A stretch of DNA of 64,000 nt from Lachnospiraceae bacterium (GTDB lineage: Bacteria > Bacillota > Clostridia > Lachnospirales > Lachnospiraceae), in assembly GCA_016284355.1 (NCBI GenBank), contig JAEEOQ010000080.1, forward strand, positions 1 through 64,000, written 5' to 3'. The position numbers and the translations under genes are program-made. The notes below the pieces were generated by a model. The model saw only the letters and a program-made list of their open reading frames with translations. It did no database searches and was not told the DNA's origin. Every line of letters begins with the position of its first letter. Positions within the stretch are counted from its first letter, which is position 1. This document shows positions 9,788 to 19,348 of the stretch, piece by piece.

Positions 9788-10717
9788 TTGCATAAATCTG
9801 CAATTAACAGTAAAAAACTTAAAAAGGGATTACGAGGATGGCTTACAGCATGTCCTTTTATTTTACCCGGTCTTATCCTGGTAGGCCTGTTTATTCTTTA
9901 TCCAATGGTATTTACGATCAGGATCTCTCTTTCCGAATACCAGATAGTTCAAGGCAAGATCACATTCATTGGACTTCAGAATTTCAAAAATGTTCTTGCC
10001 GGCGGATCACGTTTTTGGTATGCATACAGGAACAATATTCTTTATGCCATCGTAACTGTTCCATTTATTATCCTTGGGGGCATGTTATTCTCCTACCTTA
10101 TCAACAATCTGAAACACGGTGGAAGCATTTTCAGAGTAGGTTTTTACCTTCCCGTTATTACATCATGGGTAATAGTAAGCCTTGTATTTCAGTACATGTT
10201 TAACAACTCTGACAGAGGTCTTATCAATTACCTTCTTGTAGATGTTTTTCATATCTTAGACGACTATGTTCCTTGGCTTCTTCGCGAATGGTCAGGAAAT
10301 GCCGCAATCTGGCTTATGGGCATCTGGAAAAACATGGGATGGGCTATGCTGATCTACCTTGCCGCTCTTCAGGGAATTCCTGCAGATTATTATGAGGCAG
10401 CTAAGCTTGACGGAGCCGGACTTTGGAAATCATTTGCTTATATTACCATCCCTTGTTTAAGGCCTACAACTTTCTACGTAATGGTAAATATGATAATCGG
10501 TTCTTTTAATGTATTTATCCAGGTTTTAATGTTAACAGGCGGAAATCCAAACGGAAAAACTTCAGCCCTTCAATATTTGCTTTATGATAAAGCCTTTAAT
10601 AAATTTGAATTCGGCGAAGCGTCAGCTGTCGGTCTAATATCCGCTGTTTCCATAGTGATCCTCACTTTGGTTCTTAATAAAACATTTAAGCTTGATTCAG
10701 TAGAAAAGGAGGGCTAA
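9788..10717 (+). CDS. Sugar ABC transporter permease (MalF/LacF type)
   Basis: 309 aa; EAAKLDGAGLWKSFAYITIPCLRPT EAA loop. Confidence 0.93.
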   Translation: MHKSAINSKKLKKGLRGWLTACPFILPGLILVGLFILYPMVFTIRISLSEYQIVQGKITFIGLQNFKNVLAGGSRFWYAYRNNILYAIVTVPFIILGGMLFSYLINNLKHGGSIFRVGFYLPVITSWVIVSLVFQYMFNNSDRGLINYLLVDVFHILDDYVPWLLREWSGNAAIWLMGIWKNMGWAMLIYLAALQGIPADYYEAAKLDGAGLWKSFAYITIPCLRPTTFYVMVNMIIGSFNVFIQVLMLTGGNPNGKTSALQYLLYDKAFNKFEFGEASAVGLISAVSIVILTLVLNKTFKLDSVEKEG

Positions 10718-10721
10718 TTTA

Positions 10722-11594
10722 ATGAAGCAAGGTAAAAAAGCTACTTTTTATATTGGTCAGGCTCTGCTTTGGATTTTCCTTCTTGGAGCATTATTTGTAT
10801 TTTCAATTCCTTTTTTGTTTATGATTTCAAACTCATTTGAGGAATTTAGTTATGTTTTACCCTATCCACCAAGGATCTTTCCATCAAAGTTTAACTTTGA
10901 TGCATACAAGTATGTGCTGGAGCTTGATCTGTTTGGTACAGCTGTAAGGAATAGCATTATAAACACAATAGTAACAGTTGTTATTGCTGTGTTCATCTCT
11001 ACGCTTTCCGCTTATGGCTTTGCCAAAATAGAGTTTCCCGGCAGAGACAAAATATTTGCAATTTATTTATTTACTCTTATGATGCCGGGGTTTCTTAATA
11101 TAATCCCGCAATTCCTAGTTTTAAAGGGAATTAAGATATTCGGTGGAGAAACCGGTCTTGTTGGCACAAGAGCCGGCCTGATTCTGATCTATGTAGCCAC
11201 AAACGTATGCGGCCACACATTTTTCCTTAGGAACTTTTTCAGATCCCTTCCGGAATCGCTATCAGAATCAGTATTACTCGATGGAGGCAGCAGATCAACT
11301 ATCTTTTTTAAGATAATGCTTCCACTTTCAAAACCTGCGATAGGAACCATGTCAATCTTTGCCATTCAGGGATTTTGGGAAGAATACTTTACAGCAAAGG
11401 TTCTTGTAGGTGCAAATGAAAGTATGATCACTTTTCCACTTTTACTACAAAGATTAAACGGACAGCATGCCACAAGATGGGAATGGGTATTTGCCGCCTC
11501 TCTTCTTGCGTTAATACCAATAGTCATTTTATTTATCATTTTCCAGAAAAAAATGGTTGTTGGCGGTTTGACAAGCGGTGCCGTGAAAGGATAA
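10722..11594 (+). CDS. Sugar ABC transporter permease (MalG type)
   Basis: 290 aa; ESVLLDGGSRSTIFFKIMLPLSKPAIGTMSI; terminal VVGGLTSGAVKG. Confidence 0.93.
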   Translation: MKQGKKATFYIGQALLWIFLLGALFVFSIPFLFMISNSFEEFSYVLPYPPRIFPSKFNFDAYKYVLELDLFGTAVRNSIINTIVTVVIAVFISTLSAYGFAKIEFPGRDKIFAIYLFTLMMPGFLNIIPQFLVLKGIKIFGGETGLVGTRAGLILIYVATNVCGHTFFLRNFFRSLPESLSESVLLDGGSRSTIFFKIMLPLSKPAIGTMSIFAIQGFWEEYFTAKVLVGANESMITFPLLLQRLNGQHATRWEWVFAASLLALIPIVILFIIFQKKMVVGGLTSGAVKG

Positions 11595-11596
11595 CT

Positions 11597-13198
11597 ATGA
11601 AATTTACCAAAGCTCAATTTAAAGAGCATGATCAAATAGAATTTACCATCGACTCAGATTTTAATCAGCCGAAGCTGCAGATATCGCACCTTGAAGATCA
11701 GCTTTTTCCGACAGTTACTGTAAATGGTCGTTTTTATTCTATTTCCTCATTACCTGTCGGCGGTTACGGAATAATAATAAAAGACGACACACACTTTGAA
11801 GAAGGTGCCTTCGATGTTGTTTCATCAGAAAAAGACATCGTAAGATACGGTTTCTTATCAGATTTTTCTGAAAGTGATGATGACACGGCAGATGTAGATT
11901 GGATGAAAGATCTGCATATAAATGCAATTCAGTTTTATGACTGGATGTACAAACACGATGACCTGATATGTACTCAGGATTCTTATACAGATCCTTTGGG
12001 TCGAAACACAAGTCTTTCGTCCATAAAAGCTAAAATAGACAGGTGTAAGCAGCTTGGTATTCGCCCTTTTGCTTATGGTGCCGTGTATGCTGCCACTAAA
12101 AGCACATTTGAAAAGCACCCGGATTGGGCTATGTATACCTTAGATAAGAAGCCCATGACATTCGCCGGTTGGTTATATTATATGAATATTTCAGACAAAA
12201 GCGGCTGGAGCGATCATATAGTAAATGAATTTAAAAAAACCATAGGCTTTGGTTTTTCCGGCATTCACATGGATACTTACGGGTTTCCAAAACTTGTAAG
12301 AGACTTTAACGGAAATGCTGTTGATCTTTCAGAACATTTCCCCACACTCATAGATCATTCAGCTGCGGCCGTCTCAAGTATAGATCCTTCAGGAGGTGTC
12401 ATTTTTAATGCAGTAAACAACTGGCCTGTTGAGGCAGTTTCCGGATCGGATCAGGACTCGGTTTACATTGAAGTTTGGCCGCCGAATGATACCTACTACG
12501 ATCTTTACACTCTCATAAGAGAGGCTAAGATCTATTCGAAAAAAAATGTCATCCTTGCTGCTTACTTAAAAGCTTTCAAAGAAAATGACGTAAAATCAGC
12601 TGAGCGATCCTTTAAACTTGCCTTTGCTTCTATTTGTGCTTCAGGCGGAACACAGCTTGTGTTAGGAGAAAACAAATGCGTACTCTCCGACAGTTATTAT
12701 GCCGATCATTCAAGTATTTCTGACGATTTTGCTACAGAAGTTCAAAAATACTGCGATTATCTCGTAAGGTACAACGAACTCCTTTATAACGACACCGGTT
12801 CTGACATCAGTAGAACTGCTGCTGATGGCATAAATGAAGATATAGTGTTTATCTCAGACAACGTGTCCTTTTCATCAAACGGCTCTTCAAATACCGTTTG
12901 GACAATCATAAGAAAATCGTCATCAATGATTACCATTAACATGATAAACCTTGTCGGTATAAACAACAGATGGAACGAGCCCAAAGAAGAGCCTACACAT
13001 ACAGGAGAGTTTATGATAAGGTTACGACTCGATCGAAACGTAAAAGGATTTTTCTTTGCAACGCCGGACGAGGATACTTTGTCTGCAAAGTGCTTAAATT
13101 ACAGTATCAACGATAATACTGACCAGGGTAGGATTTACGAAATAACAGTGCCTTCTGTACACTATTTTTCTACAATATGGGCCAGGACGGAGGATTAA
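11597..13198 (+). CDS. Cytoplasmic GH66-family protein (dextranase/CITase-like), no signal peptide, no CBM35
   Basis: 533 aa from ATG 11597, 2 nt after the upstream stop (the listed ORF start 11477 overlaps the permease). VRYGFLSDFSESD...LHINAIQFYDWMYKHDDLI...GFSGIHMDTYG... matches the GH66 module of the 2791-8076 gene. Confidence 0.85.
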   Translation: MKFTKAQFKEHDQIEFTIDSDFNQPKLQISHLEDQLFPTVTVNGRFYSISSLPVGGYGIIIKDDTHFEEGAFDVVSSEKDIVRYGFLSDFSESDDDTADVDWMKDLHINAIQFYDWMYKHDDLICTQDSYTDPLGRNTSLSSIKAKIDRCKQLGIRPFAYGAVYAATKSTFEKHPDWAMYTLDKKPMTFAGWLYYMNISDKSGWSDHIVNEFKKTIGFGFSGIHMDTYGFPKLVRDFNGNAVDLSEHFPTLIDHSAAAVSSIDPSGGVIFNAVNNWPVEAVSGSDQDSVYIEVWPPNDTYYDLYTLIREAKIYSKKNVILAAYLKAFKENDVKSAERSFKLAFASICASGGTQLVLGENKCVLSDSYYADHSSISDDFATEVQKYCDYLVRYNELLYNDTGSDISRTAADGINEDIVFISDNVSFSSNGSSNTVWTIIRKSSSMITINMINLVGINNRWNEPKEEPTHTGEFMIRLRLDRNVKGFFFATPDEDTLSAKCLNYSINDNTDQGRIYEITVPSVHYFSTIWARTED

Positions 13199-13201
13199 CC
13201 G

Positions 13202-14101
13202 ATGCTCTTTTATTATGATGCAGATGTATTACCAAAAGTAAGAATGATGGGACAGATACGCTATACAACCCCTTGGATACACTTTCCTCGCTCGATCGGC
13301 GAGTATGTTTTATACGCTATAACAGAAGGAAATATGTACTTAAGAGAAAACAACGAAGAATACTCTCTTAAGGCCGGTGATGTTTTCATATTAGAGCCGG
13401 GACTTTTTCACGAAGGATATCAAAAAGCAACCTGCTCGTATTATTACGCTCACTTTACCCAGAGCAGCATTTCACCGGCTATCGATGCTAATAAAGCTCT
13501 TGAAGACTTCAATGAAAACAGAAAAAAGAGCCTTATAAGCTATAATCTCGATGAACAGGACCCAACGGACTCGCTGACCTGTGTGCCTAAGTTGTTCCAT
13601 CTTCGTAACAGTACCATTAGAACAAGGCTTTCATCCGCTGTCGAATACTATAACTCAAGAGAAGAAAACTACAAGCGAAAAACCGCTACCGAGCTGCATC
13701 TGTTTCTTCTTGATATGGCACATGAATATTTGCTTTCTGAGAACAATCTAAGCAAAAGTAAGATAAATAAATCAGAAGCTATAGTTGAGAAAATACTGGC
13801 CTACTTAAACTCAAATTATTCGCAGCATGTAACAAGTCAGGATATAGCAGAGATCTTTGAAATAAACTTTGATTATATCAACAGAGTGTTTGCCGCAAAG
13901 ACAGGCTCTCCTATTTTTGCTTATATAAACTTTTTGCGGATATCCAATGCCAAGCAACTTATAGCCACCACTGAATTACCCTTTTCCGAAATAGCTTATC
14001 TTGTAGGCATTGAGGATAGATACTACTTTTCTAAGTTATTTAAGAAAATAACGGGGCAAACACCGTCTGACTACTATAAAGAATCAAGATATAAAATTTG
14101 A
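13202..14101 (+). CDS. AraC-family transcriptional regulator (cupin + HTH_18)
   Basis: 299 aa; C-terminal NAKQLIATTELPFSEIAYLVGIEDRYYFSKLFKKITGQTPSDYYK. Confidence 0.92.
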   Translation: MLFYYDADVLPKVRMMGQIRYTTPWIHFPRSIGEYVLYAITEGNMYLRENNEEYSLKAGDVFILEPGLFHEGYQKATCSYYYAHFTQSSISPAIDANKALEDFNENRKKSLISYNLDEQDPTDSLTCVPKLFHLRNSTIRTRLSSAVEYYNSREENYKRKTATELHLFLLDMAHEYLLSENNLSKSKINKSEAIVEKILAYLNSNYSQHVTSQDIAEIFEINFDYINRVFAAKTGSPIFAYINFLRISNAKQLIATTELPFSEIAYLVGIEDRYYFSKLFKKITGQTPSDYYKESRYKI

Positions 14102-14128
14102 TAAATACTCCATAACACATGTACCAGG

Positions 14129-14174
14129 TACATATGTAAAAATATGACATACGTACCTGGTACATGTGTATGTT
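14129..14174. terminator. long inverted repeat between convergent genes, likely bidirectional terminator
   Basis: ACACATGTACCAGGTACATATGT-AAAAATATG-ACATACGTACCTGGTACATGTGT; about 23-bp arms with a single G.U-compatible mismatch, between the AraC stop and the convergent esterase gene (coordinates approximate). Confidence 0.6.
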
Positions 14175-14183
14175 AAATGCTAA

Positions 14184-15845
14184 TTATTCAATTATCTCGA
14201 TCTGTCCATCCGCATTTCTTCTGTATTTCTTTATGAAATCCCAGGCCTTGCGGCAGGTAAAGATACGAAGTTCGTGGGCATGGTTTGTTACTGTCATAAA
14301 GCCGGTATATACTTTTCCGTCTGTACTTTCGTAAGAATGAAGGGTGTATACGCTGTCAGGGAAATCAGGGTCGCTAAAGGTCTCTACCTTATCGCCCTTA
14401 GTGCCGATATACGGATCTTCCCACTTTGTTTTGTCATCTCCTATATCAAAGCTCTTTTTAAGCTTATTTACGCCTCCCACGTATTGCAGCATCTTTAATG
14501 CTCTTTCATTTTGCACGGGAAGCTCGATAAGAGGCGAACTTGCTCCGCCAATATAAAATACAGGAAGGAGCGTATCTTTATTGATCCTTTCGGAAGGAAC
14601 GTCCCCGCCAAAGCAGTTGCTTTCAGGGAAAGTTATGGCATCCATAGGTGCTACCGCCGCAAATGTATCCGGGCACTCCTTAAACAGATCCCAGCTCTTG
14701 ATACCGCCCATAGAAAAGCCTGTAGCGTAGATTCTTGTCCTGTCAATGTTGTAAATGCCTGCAAGGTGCTCTATCACAGAAAGAACTTCTCTTGCAGATA
14801 CCTTAAGATGCATCTCCACAGCGCAGGTAATAAAGCCGTCTTTTTGTCCTATCTCAGGCCACTCGGCTATAGTTGCCGTAGCAAGCGCAGAGTCACCGCC
14901 GCCGTGAAATACCAGTACAAGAGGCACAGGTGTATTCTTAACGTCAAGCTTCTCATCGTAGAATACATAATAACCCACTTTGTGCTCCTTTGGCCCAAAT
15001 GGTCCAAACTTATTTGTAAAAAACTCGTTATCATCAGAAACAGGTACCATACAGGAGCCGGGCTTTGCGATAATGCCCTCTGACTCGTAGTTATAGGCCT
15101 TAACGATCTTGCCGCCCCAGCGTCTATAGGCTCCGGCTTCTTTAAGGAAATCTCTCTTATAATCTACAGTCTCTTCTTTTGTAAATCCTCCCAGGTTTTC
15201 CTTTAAAGGCTTATTATATTCATCGCTGTTTCCAACCGAAATAACACGTATGTCGCACTTTTCAGGTTTTGGTATCTTATTACCTTTTACGAGAGTACAG
15301 CATACCATGGTAAGGTCTGCAAGCCCAAGGTCGCCAAGAGATACATCTCCTTTAAACTCGCGAAGCGCATGGGAAGAAATATAATCAGCTCCGCTTCCTA
15401 TAGCGTACACATACATACGAACGCAGCTTCCAAGAAGGGAATATGACCTCTCATCAGGACATCCCGGCTTTTCCATTATGGCAAGGCCGTCTCTGAAATT
15501 ACTCTGAGCGATACCGTAGCTTTTTGCCGCCGCAAGATATGCACCCTCATCCTCATTTTCCCATGTCTCCCCGTTCTTTGGGTTCATGAATAAAAGTCCG
15601 CTGCCCTGCTCCCTTGCAAGATTAGCAAGACCGCAGTTTTCAGCGTAATCTTTTGCTTCATCCATAGAAAGAGACTTTTCCGGAAATACCACAAATGCAG
15701 GAGCTGTAAACCCGTAGTTGATAAGGTTTATCTGCATATCCGATGCCGGAACATAGTAAACTCCCCTGTAGCCCATAAGGTCAAGCTCGTATACGATACC
15801 GCCGTCCTTTAGTGTTTCAAACTTATCGATCTTTTCAAAACTCAT
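14184..15845 (-). CDS. alpha/beta-hydrolase (PHB-depolymerase/COG4099-like esterase), no signal peptide
   Basis: 553 aa; IYATGFSMGGIKSWDLFKECPDTFAAVAPMDA nucleophile elbow. Confidence 0.75.
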   Translation of the reverse strand: MSFEKIDKFETLKDGGIVYELDLMGYRGVYYVPASDMQINLINYGFTAPAFVVFPEKSLSMDEAKDYAENCGLANLAREQGSGLLFMNPKNGETWENEDEGAYLAAAKSYGIAQSNFRDGLAIMEKPGCPDERSYSLLGSCVRMYVYAIGSGADYISSHALREFKGDVSLGDLGLADLTMVCCTLVKGNKIPKPEKCDIRVISVGNSDEYNKPLKENLGGFTKEETVDYKRDFLKEAGAYRRWGGKIVKAYNYESEGIIAKPGSCMVPVSDDNEFFTNKFGPFGPKEHKVGYYVFYDEKLDVKNTPVPLVLVFHGGGDSALATATIAEWPEIGQKDGFITCAVEMHLKVSAREVLSVIEHLAGIYNIDRTRIYATGFSMGGIKSWDLFKECPDTFAAVAPMDAITFPESNCFGGDVPSERINKDTLLPVFYIGGASSPLIELPVQNERALKMLQYVGGVNKLKKSFDIGDDKTKWEDPYIGTKGDKVETFSDPDFPDSVYTLHSYESTDGKVYTGFMTVTNHAHELRIFTCRKAWDFIKKYRRNADGQIEIIE

Positions 15846-16062
15846 TTTAACCTTCCTCCGTTTTTAAATCATTAACATAATTATAGGCCTCGCAAAATTC
15901 GCAAACTATAAATAAAATCAGCTATTATTGTGATTATGTAAACATGGGCACAAAAAGTGTGTACATTATTGTGACACATGTGTTTCATTTTGTATTTACT
16001 TTCATGCTTCAATCGTTTACAATGGTAAAGGTTTAAAATAAAGAAAAAAGAGGATTAAAAAG

Positions 16063-17238
16063 ATGAATGAAAAAAACAAAGTTCGTTTATGGACGATGCC
16101 CTTTATAATGCTGATCATCGTCAATGTTTTCAACGCCACGGCAGGTCAGATGACCTTCCCTCTGGTTGCTGATTTTGCAATGTCGCTTGGGGCAAAACTT
16201 ACTGTTGCCTCATCCATAGCAGGTCTTATGTCACTTGCGGCTCTTTTTGTCTGCCCTGTTGCAGGCGTAATTTCTGATTACCTTCCAAAGAAGGTCATCC
16301 TTTCCGTAAGTTCTGTATGCTATGCCGTTTTCCTGTTTTTACACGCTTTTTGTACTTCCATACCTATGCTTATCTTTTTAAGGCTTGTAACAGGAATATT
16401 CTTTTCGATAATAAATGTCACTGTTGTGGCTTATTCAAGCGGATTTATAGCAAAAGAAAGACTCGGTGAAGGTCTTGGTTATGCAGGTCTTGCCAATATC
16501 CTTGCACAGGCCCTCGGTCCTGCGGTTTCACTTTCCCTTGAAAAAACCTTCGGCTTTTACTCGGTATTTTATGCCGCAGGCGCATGTGCTCTTGCTGCTT
16601 TCCTTCTTCTTTTTGCCATGCCAAAAGCAAACGAAGTTCAAAATGAAGCAAGGCCTAAAAAGAAGCTTACCTTAAACAGCATATTTGCCTGGGACTACAC
16701 TATTTTCATGCTGCTTGCCGTGCTTTTTGCAGCCTGCAGTTCCATGATACTTACATACCTTAAGATAATCGCAGATGAAAGAAATATCGCAGGCATTGCC
16801 CTTTTCTTTACCGTATATTCTGCGGCTATGGTTGTCATGAGACCATTTACCGGTAAATTTATGGATAAGTTTGGTGTCTATAAGATAGTTATCCCCGCCA
16901 TTATCCTTGGCTCCGTAAGTATTGTGATGATAGGCTTTGCATACAGCCTTCCTATGATGATAGCAGCTTCGATCCTTATGGCATTTGGCCAGGGCGCAGG
17001 AACCCCTTCGCTCCAGGCACACACCATCAAAAAGCTTGATAAAAGTCAGTCAGGTGTAGCCACAAGTACCATCCAGATCGGTATGAATATAGGCCACGCA
17101 TTTTCCCCTATGATAGGCAGCTTTTTCGTTACCTCCTTTGGCTACGAAGCAATGCTTTCGGGAGTAGGTGCCATCCTTCTTGTTTTTGGATCTCTATTAC
17201 TCCTTTTACAGTATTTAAAAGAAAAGAAAAAAAGCTAA
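16063..17238 (+). CDS. MFS transporter
   Basis: 391 aa, 12-TM-like, VAGVISDYLPKKVILS motif. Confidence 0.88.
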   Translation: MNEKNKVRLWTMPFIMLIIVNVFNATAGQMTFPLVADFAMSLGAKLTVASSIAGLMSLAALFVCPVAGVISDYLPKKVILSVSSVCYAVFLFLHAFCTSIPMLIFLRLVTGIFFSIINVTVVAYSSGFIAKERLGEGLGYAGLANILAQALGPAVSLSLEKTFGFYSVFYAAGACALAAFLLLFAMPKANEVQNEARPKKKLTLNSIFAWDYTIFMLLAVLFAACSSMILTYLKIIADERNIAGIALFFTVYSAAMVVMRPFTGKFMDKFGVYKIVIPAIILGSVSIVMIGFAYSLPMMIAASILMAFGQGAGTPSLQAHTIKKLDKSQSGVATSTIQIGMNIGHAFSPMIGSFFVTSFGYEAMLSGVGAILLVFGSLLLLLQYLKEKKKS

Positions 17239-17384
17239 ATAATATGAACCGGTTCGCGTAAACATTATTGGATATTTGCACCCCTCTAAACAAAAAAACG
17301 TTTTCATACGCGCAGATTCTGAAAAGAAGATGTAAGCAAACGTTTAAAACTTGTAAACATTTTGTGAACATATAGCAAAGCCTA

Positions 17385-17414
17385 TTGACAGGTTGGTTAC
17401 ACGCGGGTTATAAT
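17385..17414 (+). promoter_or_regulatory. sigma-A-type promoter upstream of MCP
   Basis: TTGACA (17385-17390), 18-nt spacer, TATAAT (17409-17414). Confidence 0.75.
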
Positions 17415-17430
17415 TCGCAAGCTTAATATG

Positions 17431-17467
17431 ATAGCAAAGTATTAAAACAATACTTTGCTATTTTTTT
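17431..17467 (+). terminator. intrinsic terminator in the MCP leader
   Basis: 13-bp perfect stem ATAGCAAAGTATT/AATACTTTGCTAT, loop AAAAC, followed by TTTTTTT; lies between the promoter and the MCP start at 17518. Confidence 0.8.
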
Positions 17468-17517
17468 GAGAATAAGTATTTTAGTGTGTTTGTTTAAGTT
17501 TACGAAAGGATCAAAAA

Positions 17518-19257
17518 ATGAAAAGAAACAGAAACATGGTCAGGACCATCATCCTGATTGCATCTGCATTAGCACTTATTATGTCTGCTGCCATTGCAGT
17601 TATTGGTTTTAACCACATCCAGACAGCTTATTTTAATTCCTTCTCAGAGGAATTACATGCTGCAGCCATTATGCTTGATGACAATATCAATAATCAGTTT
17701 TACGGCGACTGGGAAATGGCCGATAACGGCGAGCTCTATAAAGCAGGAACCGTATTTTACAACAAATTTGCTCCTCAGGTGGATTCACTTCACGAAAGAA
17801 CAGGTATCCATTTTACCGTTTTCTACGGTGATACACGTTATGTAACATCGATGGTTGATGCCTCAACAGGTAAAAAGATGGAAGGCACAAAGGCTTCCGA
17901 CGCAGTTATCGAAAAAGTATTAAAGGGCGGCGAAGAGTACCTTGCAAAGAACTTTAAGATCGGCGGAAAGAACTGGTACGCTTACTATCTTCCTCTTAAG
18001 AATTCAGACGGTACTGTCGTAGGCATGCTTTTTTCAGGACGTGAAACAGACGTTGTAACTAACAATCTTAAGAAGGCCGGAATCGTTATGATAATCCTTT
18101 ATATCGGTTTCTTCTTCTTTAACTTTGGAATTGCGCGTTACCTCATTTCTACTTCAACCCGTTCCATGAAAGATATCGTAGGCGGACTTAAGGAGCTTGA
18201 AAAAGGTCAGCTTTCATTTTACATACCTGAAAACACCTGGAACCGTAAAGATGAGCTTGGTATCATCGCAGAAACTTCTGCTGAGGTAAGAGATAAACTT
18301 CAGGATGTTATAGTAGCTACCAAACAGCTTTCAGCAGACGTAGCAAAGTCAGGCGAAAAGCTTTCAGATTCAGCAAGCACAGCTTCAAATGTGGCCGATC
18401 AGGTAACAAAAGCTGTTGAAGATATCAGTAAAGGCGCTGTTTCACAGGCAGAAAGTGTTGAGGATTCAATGAACAACACCGAAGAGATGGGTCAAAGCAT
18501 CGATGAGATCACAACAAGCATCGAAGAGCTTTCATCTGCCGCAAATGTTATGCTTTCAGGCGCTAACAACACTGTAGATACACTTGCAGAGCTTGTAAAT
18601 AAGAATGAAAATGTTATGAGTTCCATGGACGAGATCAGCACTCAGATCCGTCAGACAAATGTTTCTGTTAAAAATATTGCTGAAGCTTCAAGCATTATCG
18701 CTAACATTGCTTCACAGACCAATCTCCTTTCTCTTAACGCTTCAATAGAGGCAGCAAGAGCAGGCGAGCACGGAAAAGGCTTCTCTGTAGTAGCTACCGA
18801 GATCGGTTCTCTTGCAGAGCAGAGCAAGCAGGCTGCTGTTTCTATCAACCAGATAGTAGAGGCACTTGTAGCCGATTCAGAAAAGAGCGTAGAGACAATC
18901 GAAAAGCTCAGTGATGATATCAACGGTCAGAATGCTCAGCTTTCAAAGGCTCAGGCTGATATGGATGAGGTAGTGTTTAATGTAAATAATGTTGAGCAGT
19001 CAACAAAAGATATCGCAGGCAAGATTGAGGCTCTCGGAGCACTTAAGACAAGCTTTATCGACATTATTTCCGAGCTTTCTGCAATTTCACAGCAGAATGC
19101 TTCCTCAACTCAGGAAACAAACGCTTCTATGGAAGAGCTTAACGCCACATTCAGTCTTATAGCAGAGGCAGCAAAAGACCTTAGAGGTCTTGCAGAGACT
19201 CTTGATGAGAAAATGGCTTATTTTACAGTTAAAGAAAAAGGCGACAAGCTTGCTTAA
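17518..19257 (+). CDS. Methyl-accepting chemotaxis protein with single-Cache-like sensor
   Basis: 579 aa; HAMP plus [43 protein letters not shown] signalling hairpin. Confidence 0.95.
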   Translation: MKRNRNMVRTIILIASALALIMSAAIAVIGFNHIQTAYFNSFSEELHAAAIMLDDNINNQFYGDWEMADNGELYKAGTVFYNKFAPQVDSLHERTGIHFTVFYGDTRYVTSMVDASTGKKMEGTKASDAVIEKVLKGGEEYLAKNFKIGGKNWYAYYLPLKNSDGTVVGMLFSGRETDVVTNNLKKAGIVMIILYIGFFFFNFGIARYLISTSTRSMKDIVGGLKELEKGQLSFYIPENTWNRKDELGIIAETSAEVRDKLQDVIVATKQLSADVAKSGEKLSDSASTASNVADQVTKAVEDISKGAVSQAESVEDSMNNTEEMGQSIDEITTSIEELSSAANVMLSGANNTVDTLAELVNKNENVMSSMDEISTQIRQTNVSVKNIAEASSIIANIASQTNLLSLNASIEAARAGEHGKGFSVVATEIGSLAEQSKQAAVSINQIVEALVADSEKSVETIEKLSDDINGQNAQLSKAQADMDEVVFNVNNVEQSTKDIAGKIEALGALKTSFIDIISELSAISQQNASSTQETNASMEELNATFSLIAEAAKDLRGLAETLDEKMAYFTVKEKGDKLA

Positions 19258-19287
19258 TCAACGCATAGATTATACAGATCAGAGTAT

Positions 19288-19321
19288 CAAAAAAGGGAAC
19301 CCGATTGGATTCCCTTTTTTG
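19288..19321. terminator. bidirectional intrinsic terminator
   Basis: CAAAAAAGGGAA...TTCCCTTTTTTG between convergent genes. Confidence 0.8.
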
Positions 19322-19348
19322 TCGCTTTTTTTGAGGAAAAAACTCTAA

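Noticed and set aside
11477-11596. Upstream extension of the cytoplasmic GH66 ORF (MGMGICRLSSCVNTN...)
   Set aside because: Overlaps the permease gene; the ATG at 11597 is directly after the permease stop and begins a better match.
14511-15083. 190-aa plus-strand ORF inside the minus-strand esterase gene
   Set aside because: Lies wholly within a well-supported CDS; Cys/Arg-rich translation without recognisable motifs.
17245-17360. AACGTTT-containing strings considered as CcpA cre sites
   Set aside because: Only partial match to the cre consensus; not enough to call.
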